From NCBI RefSeq assembly GCF_000307855.1, contig NZ_AJLR01000049.1, forward strand, positions 1-64,000: a DNA stretch of 64,000 nucleotides, in the 5' to 3' direction. Under the pieces are notes generated by a model that saw nothing but the letters and a program-made list of their open reading frames with translations, was not told the origin of the DNA and searched no databases. The stretch is from Schinkia azotoformans LMG 9581. Its GTDB lineage: Bacteria; Bacillota; Bacilli; Bacillales; Bacillaceae_J. The translations under genes were made by a program, and so were the position numbers. Position 1 is the first letter of the stretch. Each line of letters opens with the position of its first letter. Below are positions 9,887 through 18,179 of this stretch, in pieces.

Positions 9887-10108
9887 TTAGCACTTTATAT
9901 AGCTGTAGCAACTTGCACCTACAATGATGAGTAGGATAAACAATACTACAACTAAGATAAAATCGTTCCGATAAATAGGGCAGCCATAACTATAAACAGG
10001 AGCGGGACATCCATAACCATAAGCAGGAGCAGTATAGGTAGGCATTGGAGCAACATTTGGAGCAATATTAGCACCAAGAGTCGGCGGTGCATTAAGGTTT
10101 GAATACAT
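9887..10108 (-). CDS. YjcZ-like small sporulation membrane protein
   Basis: A 73-residue protein. The N-terminal 45 residues are Pro/Tyr/Gly/Ala-rich and low in complexity (APAYGYGCPAPVYSYGCP). The C-terminus is a single hydrophobic segment, FILVVVLFILLIIVGASCY, almost the same as in the 37-residue YjcZ-type peptide encoded at 11609-11722. Family members are small sporulation-associated peptides. It lies in a group of spore-coat genes (tgl, CotD-like), which supports a role in the spore. No enzymatic function is expected. Confidence 0.75.
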   Translation of the reverse strand: MYSNLNAPPTLGANIAPNVAPMPTYTAPAYGYGCPAPVYSYGCPIYRNDFILVVVLFILLIIVGASCYSYIKC

Positions 10109-10271
10109 TATCTTATCACACTTCCCTTCGAGTAATGAGTTTCACTATATAATACTCTCGAAGGTGGGTTTAGAGCCTGTCAGAAATTAAATAGGTAAAT
10201 GTCAGGGTTGTGAAATGCCAAGAAATTACATCGATGAATAAAGATACTGAACATATGAAATTGAACTTTTG

Positions 10272-11063
10272 TTATGGTGCATAACCCATGATCGGACGCT
10301 GTATTTTGTATTCTTTACCATTTCTATACCAACTTGTCACTCTGAATAAATACTTAAAAGAAGGTCTTGTCACCAATTTTGTTAAATAAGCTGATTGGGA
10401 ACTGATCGGTTTTCTTTTTTTATTAAGAATTTGAATCATTTCTGCTGGTGTTCTTATGTTAAATCCATGTCCAAACAATCTTCCATCAACAAGGAGAACA
10501 GCATTAACACCTCTGAACTGTGGTGTTTTTCGATCAAAGTCAGGATTATTAAAGTACAATACATCTCCAGGTAAAAAATGATTGGAATAGAAGGTGATGA
10601 TACCTAAGTCAGTATCTGTATGCCAGCTGTAAATATACAGATTTCGAAATAGTGAATTAAATAAATAGCTACCAACACTATTCAATATTGCATGGTAATA
10701 GATAATTGGAATAGCTGTTGCACAATCAAATGCATAGAGTGAACTGTTCCGATAAATATCCAGAATCGCATCGGCCGGCAGCACATCGGGTCTTAAAAGG
10801 AACCCACCTGCCCTTGTTAATTGCCAGTACCTAGGATTGCAGCGGGCATATACAAAGGTTGTAAACACTGCTTGACTTTTGTTCATTTCGTTCGCACTTT
10901 GGATAATGTTCTTTCGCACTTTAAGTTCAAACACTAATTCCTCCACGAAATAATAAGAATAAATAGCGGCGGCATTCTGCATCTGTTTAATAATTGTTTT
11001 CTCAATACTCCCAAGATGCCACTTTTCATTCTGTTGAAACGGGACCCCTGATATTAGGATCAT
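10272..11063 (-). CDS. tgl: Protein-glutamine gamma-glutamyltransferase (spore-coat transglutaminase)
   Basis: A 263-residue homologue of B. subtilis Tgl, which cross-links spore-coat proteins through epsilon-(gamma-glutamyl)lysine bonds. The catalytic Cys lies in YAFDCATAIP (Cys114) and the conserved His in FGHGFNI (His199). The acidic residue before Cys is Asp, where B. subtilis, as I recall, has Glu115. The position of B. subtilis Glu187 (RGENV) reads RGVNA here, so that catalytic glutamate appears to be lost. The start at 11063 (MILISG) matches B. subtilis MIIVSG and has GGGGG upstream; in-frame ATGs further up lack a site. Mother-cell expression is expected. Confidence 0.93.
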   Translation of the reverse strand: MILISGVPFQQNEKWHLGSIEKTIIKQMQNAAAIYSYYFVEELVFELKVRKNIIQSANEMNKSQAVFTTFVYARCNPRYWQLTRAGGFLLRPDVLPADAILDIYRNSSLYAFDCATAIPIIYYHAILNSVGSYLFNSLFRNLYIYSWHTDTDLGIITFYSNHFLPGDVLYFNNPDFDRKTPQFRGVNAVLLVDGRLFGHGFNIRTPAEMIQILNKKRKPISSQSAYLTKLVTRPSFKYLFRVTSWYRNGKEYKIQRPIMGYAP

Positions 11064-11320
11064 ACAATCCCCCATTCCTATATCGTTTTTCATCTGCATT
11101 CATATCTATCGTATTCTCATTATTATTAATCATGTTAATTATTATGTGGGTCAAGGGTAGCGTAAATAGGCCGCACTTGTATTTTCAAGGGTGTTGCTTG
11201 AATTACTAAACGGATTGTGAAGATCTCTTTATATCACAAATGATAAATATTATTCCTTAGCATATATCTTGAAATAATCAAAGATGCCATACTACTTTTT
11301 AAGCATGGCATTCAGGAAAT

Positions 11321-11509
11321 TTAGCAATAAAAGGGACGTCTGTGCTCAACAATAACATTTTTTCTAATAGGTTTATAAATGTGTCTAGGTACATTTACTA
11401 CATTTAAACGATTTACATGAACTACTGGATGGATAATAGGGTGAACACATGGAACAAAACAATCTCGAACTAAGTATCTTGGGGGGCAATAAACTGGTCG
11501 AGTATACAT
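11321..11509 (-). CDS. CotD-like spore coat protein
   Basis: A 62-residue basic peptide rich in Pro, His, Val, Arg and Cys. The segment PCVHPIIHPVVHVNRLNVVNV resembles the His/Pro-rich pattern of CotD inner-coat proteins, and a Cys ends the chain. A strong GGAGGTG site lies seven bases before the ATG. Neighbours are tgl and YjcZ-type genes, so a coat protein is likely. It is shorter than B. subtilis CotD (75 residues), and the assignment rests on composition and motif spacing. Confidence 0.7.
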   Translation of the reverse strand: MYTRPVYCPPRYLVRDCFVPCVHPIIHPVVHVNRLNVVNVPRHIYKPIRKNVIVEHRRPFYC

Positions 11510-11541
11510 AACTTTTCACCTCCAGTATTGAACTTTAATAA

Positions 11542-11571
11542 TAGGAAGCACGTTTAGAAAAGTGCTTCCTA
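11542..11571 (-). terminator. Terminator downstream of the YjcZ peptide gene
   Basis: A perfect 10-bp stem TAGGAAGCAC / GTGCTTCCTA is followed on the minus strand by a weak T-rich tract (TATTATTAAAG). Confidence 0.6.
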
Positions 11572-11608
11572 TTATGGTTATAGAGGTTGGATTAGTACTT
11601 TAAAAGTA

Positions 11609-11722
11609 CTAATAACCTCCGCCAACAAAGGCTGTTCCAACAATAATCAATAAAATGAAAAGCACAACAATTAAAACAAAGCTGTTACCCATTCCACCGC
11701 CGCCATAAGTTCCACACTGCAT
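11609..11722 (-). CDS. YjcZ-family sporulation peptide (37 residues)
   Basis: A very short gene. The product begins MQCGTYGGGGMGNSF, then has the hydrophobic stretch VLIVVLFILLIIVGTAF and ends GGGY. The Gly-rich head and FVLIVVLFILLIIVG core are diagnostic of the YjcZ family of sporulation membrane peptides. AAAGGTGGTG precedes the ATG by seven bases. It lies in the spore-coat island and has its own terminator. Confidence 0.9.
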   Translation of the reverse strand: MQCGTYGGGGMGNSFVLIVVLFILLIIVGTAFVGGGY

Positions 11723-11957
11723 CAGTATCACCACCTTTTTATAAGATAGTACATGTTATGAAATTCACGTCCTATCAGATTCGGACAAATATGGAAAATA
11801 TTTTAGACTAAAGATTCATTTTTGCTGTTACGCATTTCGAACCTGATGTCCAGCAGATTAATCCCCTGCTTATTGAAGTAACGAAGCAAGTTTATTGAAG
11901 AATTGCGTCGATTTTAATGTAACATATATAATGAAGTATTTTGGGTAGAAAAGGAGG

Positions 11958-12083
11958 ATGAATATTATTATCAGTTATTCTGATACTATGTATTACTCTT
12001 TTATTAGCGAAAACCTAGTTACATCACGTACACCAGCTGATGAACCCGCATTTACTCGTGAAATTCTAGCAAAATTATCCTAA
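11958..12083 (+). CDS. Possible small protein, unknown
   Basis: An open frame of up to 41 residues (MNIIISYSDT... ending EILAKLS) starts at an ATG that touches a perfect AAGGAGG (11951-11957). That spacing is too short, so the real start may be an ATT at 11964-11967 or an ATG at 11988. A strong terminator follows at once, which favours a real transcript. No family recognised. Confidence 0.35.
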   Translation: MNIIISYSDTMYYSFISENLVTSRTPADEPAFTREILAKLS

Positions 12084-12107
12084 TCTTAATTTAATAATAG
12101 AGCAATA

Positions 12108-12146
12108 AAAAATCGGTTTCCATCGTTGTGATGGAACCGATTTTTC
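12108..12146. terminator. Bidirectional terminator
   Basis: The stem AAATCGGTTTCCATC / GATGGAACCGATTT has A/T runs on both sides. It serves the minus-strand membrane pair and any transcript from the left. Confidence 0.85.
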
Positions 12147-12167
12147 TACTCATTTATCAATAATTTT

Positions 12168-12731
12168 TTACCCTTCACAATCTATTTTCCTCATCTTCCT
12201 CAGAAGTACAAGAAGCACAATCTCCATTATAAACCCTAGAACTAAGGAAATGATCGAAACAACAATGAACTGATCCGTTGAAAAATTGATCGAAAAGGAG
12301 TGTGCAATCATGGTTAGGACCATTATGAGAATATAGGTGTAAAATGTCTTCGTTGTGCGATTAATGAGGGAAAAATCGCCATGTTTATTAACAATTGCCA
12401 TAATAAGTTGGAAAATATGAAAGACAAGTATTAATTTTAATACCCCTAATACAGTCATATATATTGACCAACCTGATAAAAACGGTAATTGCCCCAATTG
12501 ATCTGCACCTGTATTTTGCTCGATAAAAACAGTTGGAATAGAGATAAAAATAAGAGTCAAGGCTATATTTTTGGCCTTATTGCCAATAGGAAAATCGTTT
12601 AATAACATGCTAATTCCAGAGAAAATGAGATAGTATCCAAGTGGATCAGGAAAAATATCAATGACCAAGAAATGAATTTCAATCAGAATCAATAAATAAC
12701 CCCAAAAGATTTTGTTAAAAGCCTCACTCAT
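12168..12731 (-). CDS. Integral membrane protein, unknown
   Basis: A 187-residue protein with five or six hydrophobic segments and no soluble domain. The start MSEAFNKIF at 12731 is chosen because GGAGGTG lies just upstream and it overlaps the stop of the preceding gene (ATGAGTGA), a sign of coupled translation; an upstream in-frame ATG at 12767 has no such support. It is the second gene of a two-gene operon with the 315-residue anchored protein. Function not recognised. Confidence 0.75.
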   Translation of the reverse strand: MSEAFNKIFWGYLLILIEIHFLVIDIFPDPLGYYLIFSGISMLLNDFPIGNKAKNIALTLIFISIPTVFIEQNTGADQLGQLPFLSGWSIYMTVLGVLKLILVFHIFQLIMAIVNKHGDFSLINRTTKTFYTYILIMVLTMIAHSFSINFSTDQFIVVSIISLVLGFIMEIVLLVLLRKMRKIDCEG

Positions 12732-13671
12732 TGCCAGCACCTCCAGCTTTTTCAGCGATGATTTCATTCACAGCCTGTTGGGTGAAGTAGGGATGATCAA
12801 TGATGAAGGCCTTCTGCATGAACGGTTCACCTTCAGCTGTTTTCCCGTTAATTTCAACTCCAAATTCAAAATAGCTTTTTCTGTTCGGGTTAAATTTCAT
12901 TGAAAGTGTCAACCAATCATCTTTCTTCAATTCAAAAGGGAAAATGTCCTCATCAATGGATACACCACTCACTTTCTCCCAATCTAAATCCCGCTCCTCT
13001 TCAAACCAATCTGGAGGGTTTCCACCTTGATTTATGGCTTCTAATTCCTTTAATTTTTCTTGATCAGTATTTACCTTTACAAGTACATCCTGTGATATTT
13101 CTTCTGAAAAAGGGATTGTAATAGCTTCGACTATAACGGGCTTTACTGTAACCATTGAATCATCGCTACGGTGTTGGTTACTGCTTGAGCTCACCCGATT
13201 TTCAAAAACATCTGAATTTGGTAATCTACCGTATACATTCACATTACCAATGTCTGTAGTTACCATCTCACCATTTGAAAAAGTAAAAGTGACTTCTTCA
13301 AACGTCCAAACATCGTCAGAGCCTTCTTCAATCGGTAAATCATATTTAGGTAGCTGCAATCTCACTGATTTTAAATATTGATGGGAAAATTCCTGCTCAA
13401 ACGTAGGTGTATTTGGTTGCCAATGCCACACCCCTTCATTAGAAAGTGGATAGGCTTCCAATCCATCAATCAAAGCGTAGCTAACCTGAGAGGGGTCTTG
13501 TTTATTGGTCAAATAATAAAAAGTTAAATAGTTATCGTCTTGTAAATAAGTTTCATAGTAATGATCTAAAAAAATCGGCTGTTCAAGCTGTTTTGATTGG
13601 AAATACAAATAATTACCAACCCAACTAATAACAATAATTACTATACCAACCCAAAATATTTTCTCCTTCAA
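12724..13671 (-). CDS. Membrane-anchored extracellular protein, unknown
   Basis: A 315-residue protein. An N-terminal membrane segment (IFWVGIVIIVISWVGNYLYF, about residues 4-23) lacks a cleavage or lipobox motif, so it is probably an anchor. A large acidic, beta-rich outer domain follows, with several Trp and Tyr residues. The start is TTG at 13671, preceded by GGGGGAG. It overlaps the next gene by eight bases. The pair resembles an exported sensor or modulator with its membrane partner, but this is a guess; I recognise no family. Confidence 0.75.
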   Translation of the reverse strand: MKEKIFWVGIVIIVISWVGNYLYFQSKQLEQPIFLDHYYETYLQDDNYLTFYYLTNKQDPSQVSYALIDGLEAYPLSNEGVWHWQPNTPTFEQEFSHQYLKSVRLQLPKYDLPIEEGSDDVWTFEEVTFTFSNGEMVTTDIGNVNVYGRLPNSDVFENRVSSSSNQHRSDDSMVTVKPVIVEAITIPFSEEISQDVLVKVNTDQEKLKELEAINQGGNPPDWFEEERDLDWEKVSGVSIDEDIFPFELKKDDWLTLSMKFNPNRKSYFEFGVEINGKTAEGEPFMQKAFIIDHPYFTQQAVNEIIAEKAGGAGNE

Positions 13672-13833
13672 GAAACTCCCCCGTTTCTTTTTTGATCTAA
13701 TTCCATATTAACATAAGGTTCATGGAAAATTGTTCCTTTATCTAAGATTGGGTTGTCTAACCATCTTATTTTTCATTCATTTGTAAATGAGGTAAGATTA
13801 ATAAGGAATTAATATTTGAAAGTAGGACCGATA

Positions 13834-14613
13834 ATGACAAAAGAAAGCATTATATTTTTCGATATTGATGGGACGTTGCTAAATCATGAAAAACAATTGC
13901 CGTCTTCTGCAAAACAAGCCATTTTCCAGCTGAAAGAACGTGGACATGTGGTTGCAATTGCAACAGGACGAGCCCCGTTTATGTTTGAAAAACTTCGTAA
14001 AGAATTAGATATTAATACATATATCAGCTATAATGGTTCATTCGTAGTTTTAAATGGGGAAGTGATCTATACAAATCCATTAAAAATTCAATCCTTAGAA
14101 AAGTTAACGGAAGCGGCTCTTCGTAATCATCATCCTGTTGTTTTTATGGACCATGAGGATATGAAAATGAATGTTTCAGAACATGCCTATATAAAGGAAA
14201 GTATTGATACATTAAAACTTGATCGATTTCCAACGTATGATCCCCATTATTACAAAGGACGCGAGCTGTACCAGTCTCTTCTTTTTTGTTCAGAAGGAGA
14301 GGAGAAGCAATATGAAAGGGAGTTTCAAGACTTTGATTTCGTGAGATGGCATCCAGTTTCCCTTGATCTCCTTCCTAAAGGAGGTTCGAAGGCGAAAGGA
14401 ATTGAAAAACTTGCCGAAAAACTTGGAATCCCCGCTGAACGACATTATGCCTTTGGAGATGGGTTGAATGATTTGGAAATGCTGTCAACCGTAAAAAACA
14501 GCGTTGCCATGGGGAATGCAGAAGATAGTGTAAAAGAAGTTGCAAAATTCATTACAAAATCAGTAGAAGATGACGGGATCGTTCATGGTCTTCAAATGGT
14601 TGGTTTGTTGTAG
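13834..14613 (+). CDS. Cof-type HAD-IIB phosphatase
   Basis: A 259-residue soluble hydrolase. HAD motif I is FFDIDGTLL (nucleophile Asp near residue 10), motif II lies at ATGRAP, motif III at the conserved Lys of KGGSKAKGI, and motif IV at FGDGLNDLEML. The C2B cap between motifs II and III and the overall length place it with the Cof/YkrA-like sugar-phosphate or cofactor phosphatases. The ATG at 13834 with AGTAGGA upstream aligns with family N-termini; a TTG at 13816 is an alternative. Substrate unknown. Confidence 0.92.
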   Translation: MTKESIIFFDIDGTLLNHEKQLPSSAKQAIFQLKERGHVVAIATGRAPFMFEKLRKELDINTYISYNGSFVVLNGEVIYTNPLKIQSLEKLTEAALRNHHPVVFMDHEDMKMNVSEHAYIKESIDTLKLDRFPTYDPHYYKGRELYQSLLFCSEGEEKQYEREFQDFDFVRWHPVSLDLLPKGGSKAKGIEKLAEKLGIPAERHYAFGDGLNDLEMLSTVKNSVAMGNAEDSVKEVAKFITKSVEDDGIVHGLQMVGLL

Positions 14614-14664
14614 ACCACATAAGGTTAAGATAATTTATATCTAAAAGAAGAGGAATGAATAGCA

Positions 14665-15102
14665 ATGAACAATCTAACTAAATTTAAAATTTTAAAATCG
14701 GCACCAGAAGTGTTTGAAGCATTCGTTGACCCCGCAAAAATCGGTAATTTTTGGTTTTCTTCCAGTTCTGAAAGATGGGAAGAGAGGAAGACCATTATAC
14801 TGAAATATGAGGAATATAACGCAGAATTAGAAATTGATATTAAAGAAATCGAGAAAAATAAAAAAATCGTGTTCCAGTGGGGAGCAAATGGGGAAGGGCA
14901 TACCATCACTATTACACTGAAAGAGATAGATCCTAACAGTACAATTATTGAAGTACTGGAAGAAGGATTTAATGAAAATGATGAAGATCATGTAAATCAG
15001 TTAATTGATAATAAAGAAGGCTGGGTCTTTATGCTGACCTCCTTGAAGGCTTACTTGGAATTTGGCATTAATAAACTTCGAGGTGGGTTAGTGAAGGAGT
15101 AA
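14665..15102 (+). CDS. SRPBCC/AHSA1-domain protein
   Basis: A 145-residue protein of the START-like SRPBCC fold. It shows the AHSA1 signatures: an N-terminal VFEAFVDPAKIGNFW, a central GxxxxI strand region (EIEKNKKIVFQW) and a C-terminal GWVFMLTSLKAYLE helix. Such proteins bind hydrophobic ligands or assist chaperones, and many in Bacillus have no known ligand. A GAGGAA site lies upstream. It follows the HAD gene by 51 bp in the same direction and may be co-transcribed. Confidence 0.85.
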   Translation: MNNLTKFKILKSAPEVFEAFVDPAKIGNFWFSSSSERWEERKTIILKYEEYNAELEIDIKEIEKNKKIVFQWGANGEGHTITITLKEIDPNSTIIEVLEEGFNENDEDHVNQLIDNKEGWVFMLTSLKAYLEFGINKLRGGLVKE

Positions 15103-15661
15103 AGAATAGGTAAAACAAAAGCTGCTTGTTTAAAATCAACACAAGCAGCTGCGCTCTTTAAAATTTCATTTAATTCTTTCTCCGTATAAATACATTCAAC
15201 CTCTAATCGTTTTACAATCTCACGAAGTACAACAAGCCGTTGTTTTTCCCTTGGCGGAAATTTAACTAAAGAGTGGTTGGTTCCTTCTGGAAAGTACTTT
15301 TTGATTATTTTTTCTTGTTCTTCTTTTGTAATATTGTATCTATCATCAACCATTCTCGCTGTCTTGTGAACAGGAAGGAATGCCGGGGCGTACTCATCTT
15401 TTTCTTTTAATAATTCCATCATGGCTAAAAAGGTTTTTGCTTGTCGTTCTTTTTCCTTCAACGCGAATCGATGGTGACGAATCGTAGAGGCACTGCCAAT
15501 ACCAAGTTCCTGCTGGATATCCGAATCATTTTTTCCTTGATAAAAAAGACGGAGCAGGCTTTTCTGATGGTCGGTAAGACTGATCCATGTGCGCTCTCTA
15601 TATGAATTCGCATAAATCTTTCCGCTTCGTAAAACCTATTTTCATAGTCTGCTATTTCCAT
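15051..15661 (-). pseudogene. Decayed DUF2087 / HTH regulator
   Basis: Two overlapping frames together resemble one DUF2087-type regulator. The upstream frame (MEIADYENRFYEAERFM...ESAHGSV) gives the family N-terminal part. After a frame change the sequence reads LTDHQKSLLRLFYQGKNDSD and an HTH (ELGIGSASTIRHHR), then KEKERQAKTFLAMMELLKEKD and FPPREKQRLVVLREIVKRLE. The expected C-terminus is missing: after YTEKELNEILK the frame runs into a terminator hairpin at 15120-15150. An upstream part of usual family members also seems absent. Lesions at start, middle and end make function unlikely. Confidence 0.7.
15120..15150 (-). terminator. Hairpin at the truncated end of the DUF2087 pseudogene
   Basis: A perfect 10-bp stem AGCTGCTTGT / ACAAGCAGCT. 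The T-rich side (TTTTGTTTT) is on the minus strand, so it would stop minus-strand transcription. It is read as coding sequence by the broken gene. Confidence 0.65.
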
Positions 15662-15762
15662 TTTATAAACACACCCTATAAAAGTTTGTCATTATATGAA
15701 CAAAATATATAATTATTTACTTTATAATAAACGTAATAATAGACTGTTTGTTTTGTGTCAAT

Positions 15763-15801
15763 AAAAAACCTGCAGGGTGTTTTTCAACATTCCTGCAGGT
15801 C
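15763..15801 (-). terminator. Terminator of the SPFH-RHH operon
   Basis: The stem ACCTGCAGG / CCTGCAGGT has a TTTTTTAT tract on the minus strand. Confidence 0.85.
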
Positions 15802-15828
15802 TCGTAAGCTGAATCAAATTTATTTGTA

Positions 15829-15981
15829 CTAGTCTTTTAGCCTTTTTGCTTTTTTCGCTGATTCTCTTAAAAGGTATTCGATATGCGTATTGACACTTCG
15901 GAGCTCATCTTGTGCCCACTTTTCAAGAACCTCATATAATTTGGGGTCGATGCGAAGTGGGAATTGTTTCTTTTTAGACAT
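15829..15981 (-). CDS. Small ribbon-helix-helix (Arc/CopG-like) protein
   Basis: A 50-residue protein: a basic head ([13 protein letters not shown]), then a helix-turn-helix-like body ([28 protein letters not shown]) and a Lys-rich tail. The [10 protein letters not shown] strand followed by two helices is the Arc/MetJ ribbon-helix-helix plan, so a DNA-binding dimer is likely. It starts 14 bases after the SPFH stop and shares its terminator, so the two form an operon. The partner relation to the SPFH gene is unexplained. Confidence 0.85.
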   Translation of the reverse strand: MSKKKQFPLRIDPKLYEVLEKWAQDELRSVNTHIEYLLRESAKKAKRLKD

Positions 15982-15995
15982 AATGATCAGTCCGC

Positions 15996-16862
15996 TTAAT
16001 TATATAGTGATCCGGTGTTAATAATCGGTTGGGCACCTCGGTCGGAGACGATTGCGACCATTAAATTGTTAGCCATGACGGCCTTGCGTTCCTCGTCTAA
16101 CTCAATGTCTTTTTCTAATTTCTCAATGGCGGACTGAACCATACCAATGGCACCTTCGACTATCTTTTCGCGAGCATCAATAATAGCAGCGGCTTGCTGG
16201 CGTTGCAGCATTGCTGAAGCAATTTCAGGTGCATAGGCAAGATGGGTAAATCGCGCCTCAATGACTTCCACTCCAGCAGCCTTTAAACGATCCTGAAGTT
16301 CTTCTAAAAGTTCTTTCGCTACTTTTTCTGAATTGCCTCGCAAAGAATCTACATCGTCGCGGGCAGTATCATATGGATAACGGCTTGCAATATGCCGAAG
16401 CGCTGACTCACTTTGTGTTTCCACAAATTCTTTATAGCTATTTACTTCAAACGCTGCTTTTGCTGTATCTAATATTCTGTAAACAATAACAGCAGCAATT
16501 TCAATTGGATTTCCGTCTACATCGTTAACCTTAATTTTCGGGCTATTAAAATTAAATACCTTCACACTAATCACTTGGGTCGTGATCAATGGGGTAGTCC
16601 ACCATAAGCCGCTTTCTCTTAAAGTTCCTAAATACTTACCGAAAAATAAGATAACCTTTGCATCGTTTGGCTTTACTAGGACAATACCTGTGCTCATGAT
16701 AACAGCAACGAGTACTAATAAACCAGCCAATACAAACATGCCGATGCTAAAAGTTTCGTTTTGTATTTCACGGATGATAAGGAAAACTCCTAGGACTAAT
16801 GCTGCTAAAATCACTAATAAACCAATAAAACCGTTTGTGCCAGTTGCTCTTTTCTCAACCAT
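15996..16862 (-). CDS. SPFH (stomatin/prohibitin-like) membrane protein
   Basis: A 288-residue protein. Two hydrophobic segments at about 11-30 and 38-62 form a membrane hairpin. The SPFH domain spans about 65-235 ([28 protein letters not shown] at its start, and [21 protein letters not shown] near its end). A charged helical tail follows. Such proteins oligomerise and organise membrane microdomains. The start has AAGGAGG upstream. It is the first gene of an operon with a ribbon-helix-helix gene. Confidence 0.92.
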   Translation of the reverse strand: MVEKRATGTNGFIGLLVILAALVLGVFLIIREIQNETFSIGMFVLAGLLVLVAVIMSTGIVLVKPNDAKVILFFGKYLGTLRESGLWWTTPLITTQVISVKVFNFNSPKIKVNDVDGNPIEIAAVIVYRILDTAKAAFEVNSYKEFVETQSESALRHIASRYPYDTARDDVDSLRGNSEKVAKELLEELQDRLKAAGVEVIEARFTHLAYAPEIASAMLQRQQAAAIIDAREKIVEGAIGMVQSAIEKLEKDIELDEERKAVMANNLMVAIVSDRGAQPIINTGSLYN

Positions 16863-17112
16863 AAAAATGCCTCCTTTGAAATTGAAATGATACTAAAGTG
16901 ATATCACTATTATATCATGATTATAAGAAAAGTAATACAGAAAATTGGATGTATTATTTCCCAGTATGATTATTTGTTTTACTAAATGTCATTGCTGATG
17001 GACTCTTTGCTTTTTGGATCATCATTATGTGGTTCTTTTTTTGACAAAACGTTAGTCCTAATAAATGGAATTATGTTAAAATTAAGAAAATGTAAAATGG
17101 AGGGATTAAGTA

Positions 17113-17166
17113 ATGAGATTATATTTTGATATTTTTGAAAATGACCAACCAGCTATTCATTCCTAA
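17113..17166 (+). CDS. Possible 17-residue leader peptide
   Basis: A short frame, MRLYFDIFENDQPAIHS, begins at an ATG eight bases after GGAGGG. Its stop overlaps the 5' arm of the hairpin at 17162-17211, and the EamA transporter gene starts 88 bases later. The layout resembles a leader peptide that governs a downstream hairpin, but it might also be the remnant of a longer gene. Confidence 0.4.
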   Translation: MRLYFDIFENDQPAIHS

Positions 17167-17211
17167 GTCGAGGGATGAATAGGTAATATAAAAGTCATGC
17201 CTCGTCTTAGG
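17162..17211 (+). promoter_or_regulatory. Stable hairpin in the leader of the EamA transporter
   Basis: CCTAAGTCGAGGGAT pairs with ATGCCTCGTCTTAGG over about 13 of 15 positions, with a 20-nt loop. No T run follows, so it is not a standard terminator; it could block or expose downstream translation. Confidence 0.4.
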
Positions 17212-17254
17212 GGAAGTATTATCACAATTCCCTTATAAAAAGACGGAGGTATTA

Positions 17255-18151
17255 TTGATGAAGCAAAATTTAATTGGAGCAATATGTTTATCATTAGCCG
17301 CAAGTATGTGGGGCGGTATGTATGTAGTAAGTAAATATGTGTTAGATTATATTCCACCCTTAACGTTAGTATGGTTGCGGTATGTTATAGCGTTTGTTGT
17401 TTTGTTTGTTGTGTTAAAAATAATTCATTTAAAAAATGACAATCGTATAGAGATTAAGAAAAGTGATTGGTTACTAATAGCTTGGATTGGTTTCATAGGT
17501 TACTTCGTATCCATTGCTTTCCAATTCATTGGTACAAAATTGTCGGATGCTCACACGGGAGCTTTGATTACATCAGCTACACCAGCTTTTATTGTGGTGT
17601 TTGCAAGGTTTATACTAAAGGAAAAATTGACCGTTAGAAAGATTACTTCAGTTTTATTAGCAACATTGGGAGTTCTTATTGTAATTGGTTGGGATACAAA
17701 GGTTGGAACTTACTTCTTAGGAACTATCATTTTGGTGGGAGCCGCCATTACTTGGGCGTTATTATCAGTCTATGTCAAGGTTGCTTCTAAACGTCTTTCA
17801 TCATTAACAATAACGACTTATGCTGTATTTTTTGCACTTGTTTTTACTACGCCTGCTTTTGTTTGGGAACTTCAATCTAACGATGTATATTATCAAAACA
17901 CTTTAATCGTTTTAGGAGTTATTTATCTTGGGGTAGTTTCAACTGCTGGAGCATTTTTTCTTTGGAATAAAGGTATGGAACTAATGGATGCGGGAATAGG
18001 CTCATTGTTTTTCTTTTTCCAGCCACTTGTCGGTTCTTTTTTAGGCTGGCTTTTGTTAAATGAAAAGTTAGACGTGAACTTTTTTATTGGTGGTTTCTTA
18101 ATTATGGCAGGTGTTGTGGTTGTAAGCTTACAAAAGAAAAAAACTATGTAA
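17255..18151 (+). CDS. EamA/DMT-superfamily transporter
   Basis: A 298-residue membrane protein with ten hydrophobic segments in two EamA repeats (about 1-140 and 148-290). Typical family stretches are WGGMYVVSKYVLDYIPPLTLVWLRY near the start, ALITSATPAFIVVFA before the middle, and LFFFFQPLVGSFLGWLLLNEKL near the end. The substrate cannot be read from sequence; relatives export amino acids or other small metabolites. GACGGAGG precedes the ATG. A strong terminator overlaps the stop. A hairpin and a possible leader peptide precede the gene. Confidence 0.92.
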   Translation: MMKQNLIGAICLSLAASMWGGMYVVSKYVLDYIPPLTLVWLRYVIAFVVLFVVLKIIHLKNDNRIEIKKSDWLLIAWIGFIGYFVSIAFQFIGTKLSDAHTGALITSATPAFIVVFARFILKEKLTVRKITSVLLATLGVLIVIGWDTKVGTYFLGTIILVGAAITWALLSVYVKVASKRLSSLTITTYAVFFALVFTTPAFVWELQSNDVYYQNTLIVLGVIYLGVVSTAGAFFLWNKGMELMDAGIGSLFFFFQPLVGSFLGWLLLNEKLDVNFFIGGFLIMAGVVVVSLQKKKTM

Positions 18152-18179
18152 AAAAAACGCTCATCTTGAGCGTTTTTTA
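18152..18179 (+). terminator. Intrinsic terminator of the EamA gene
   Basis: A perfect stem AAAAACGCTC / GAGCGTTTTT with a run of six T. Confidence 0.95.
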
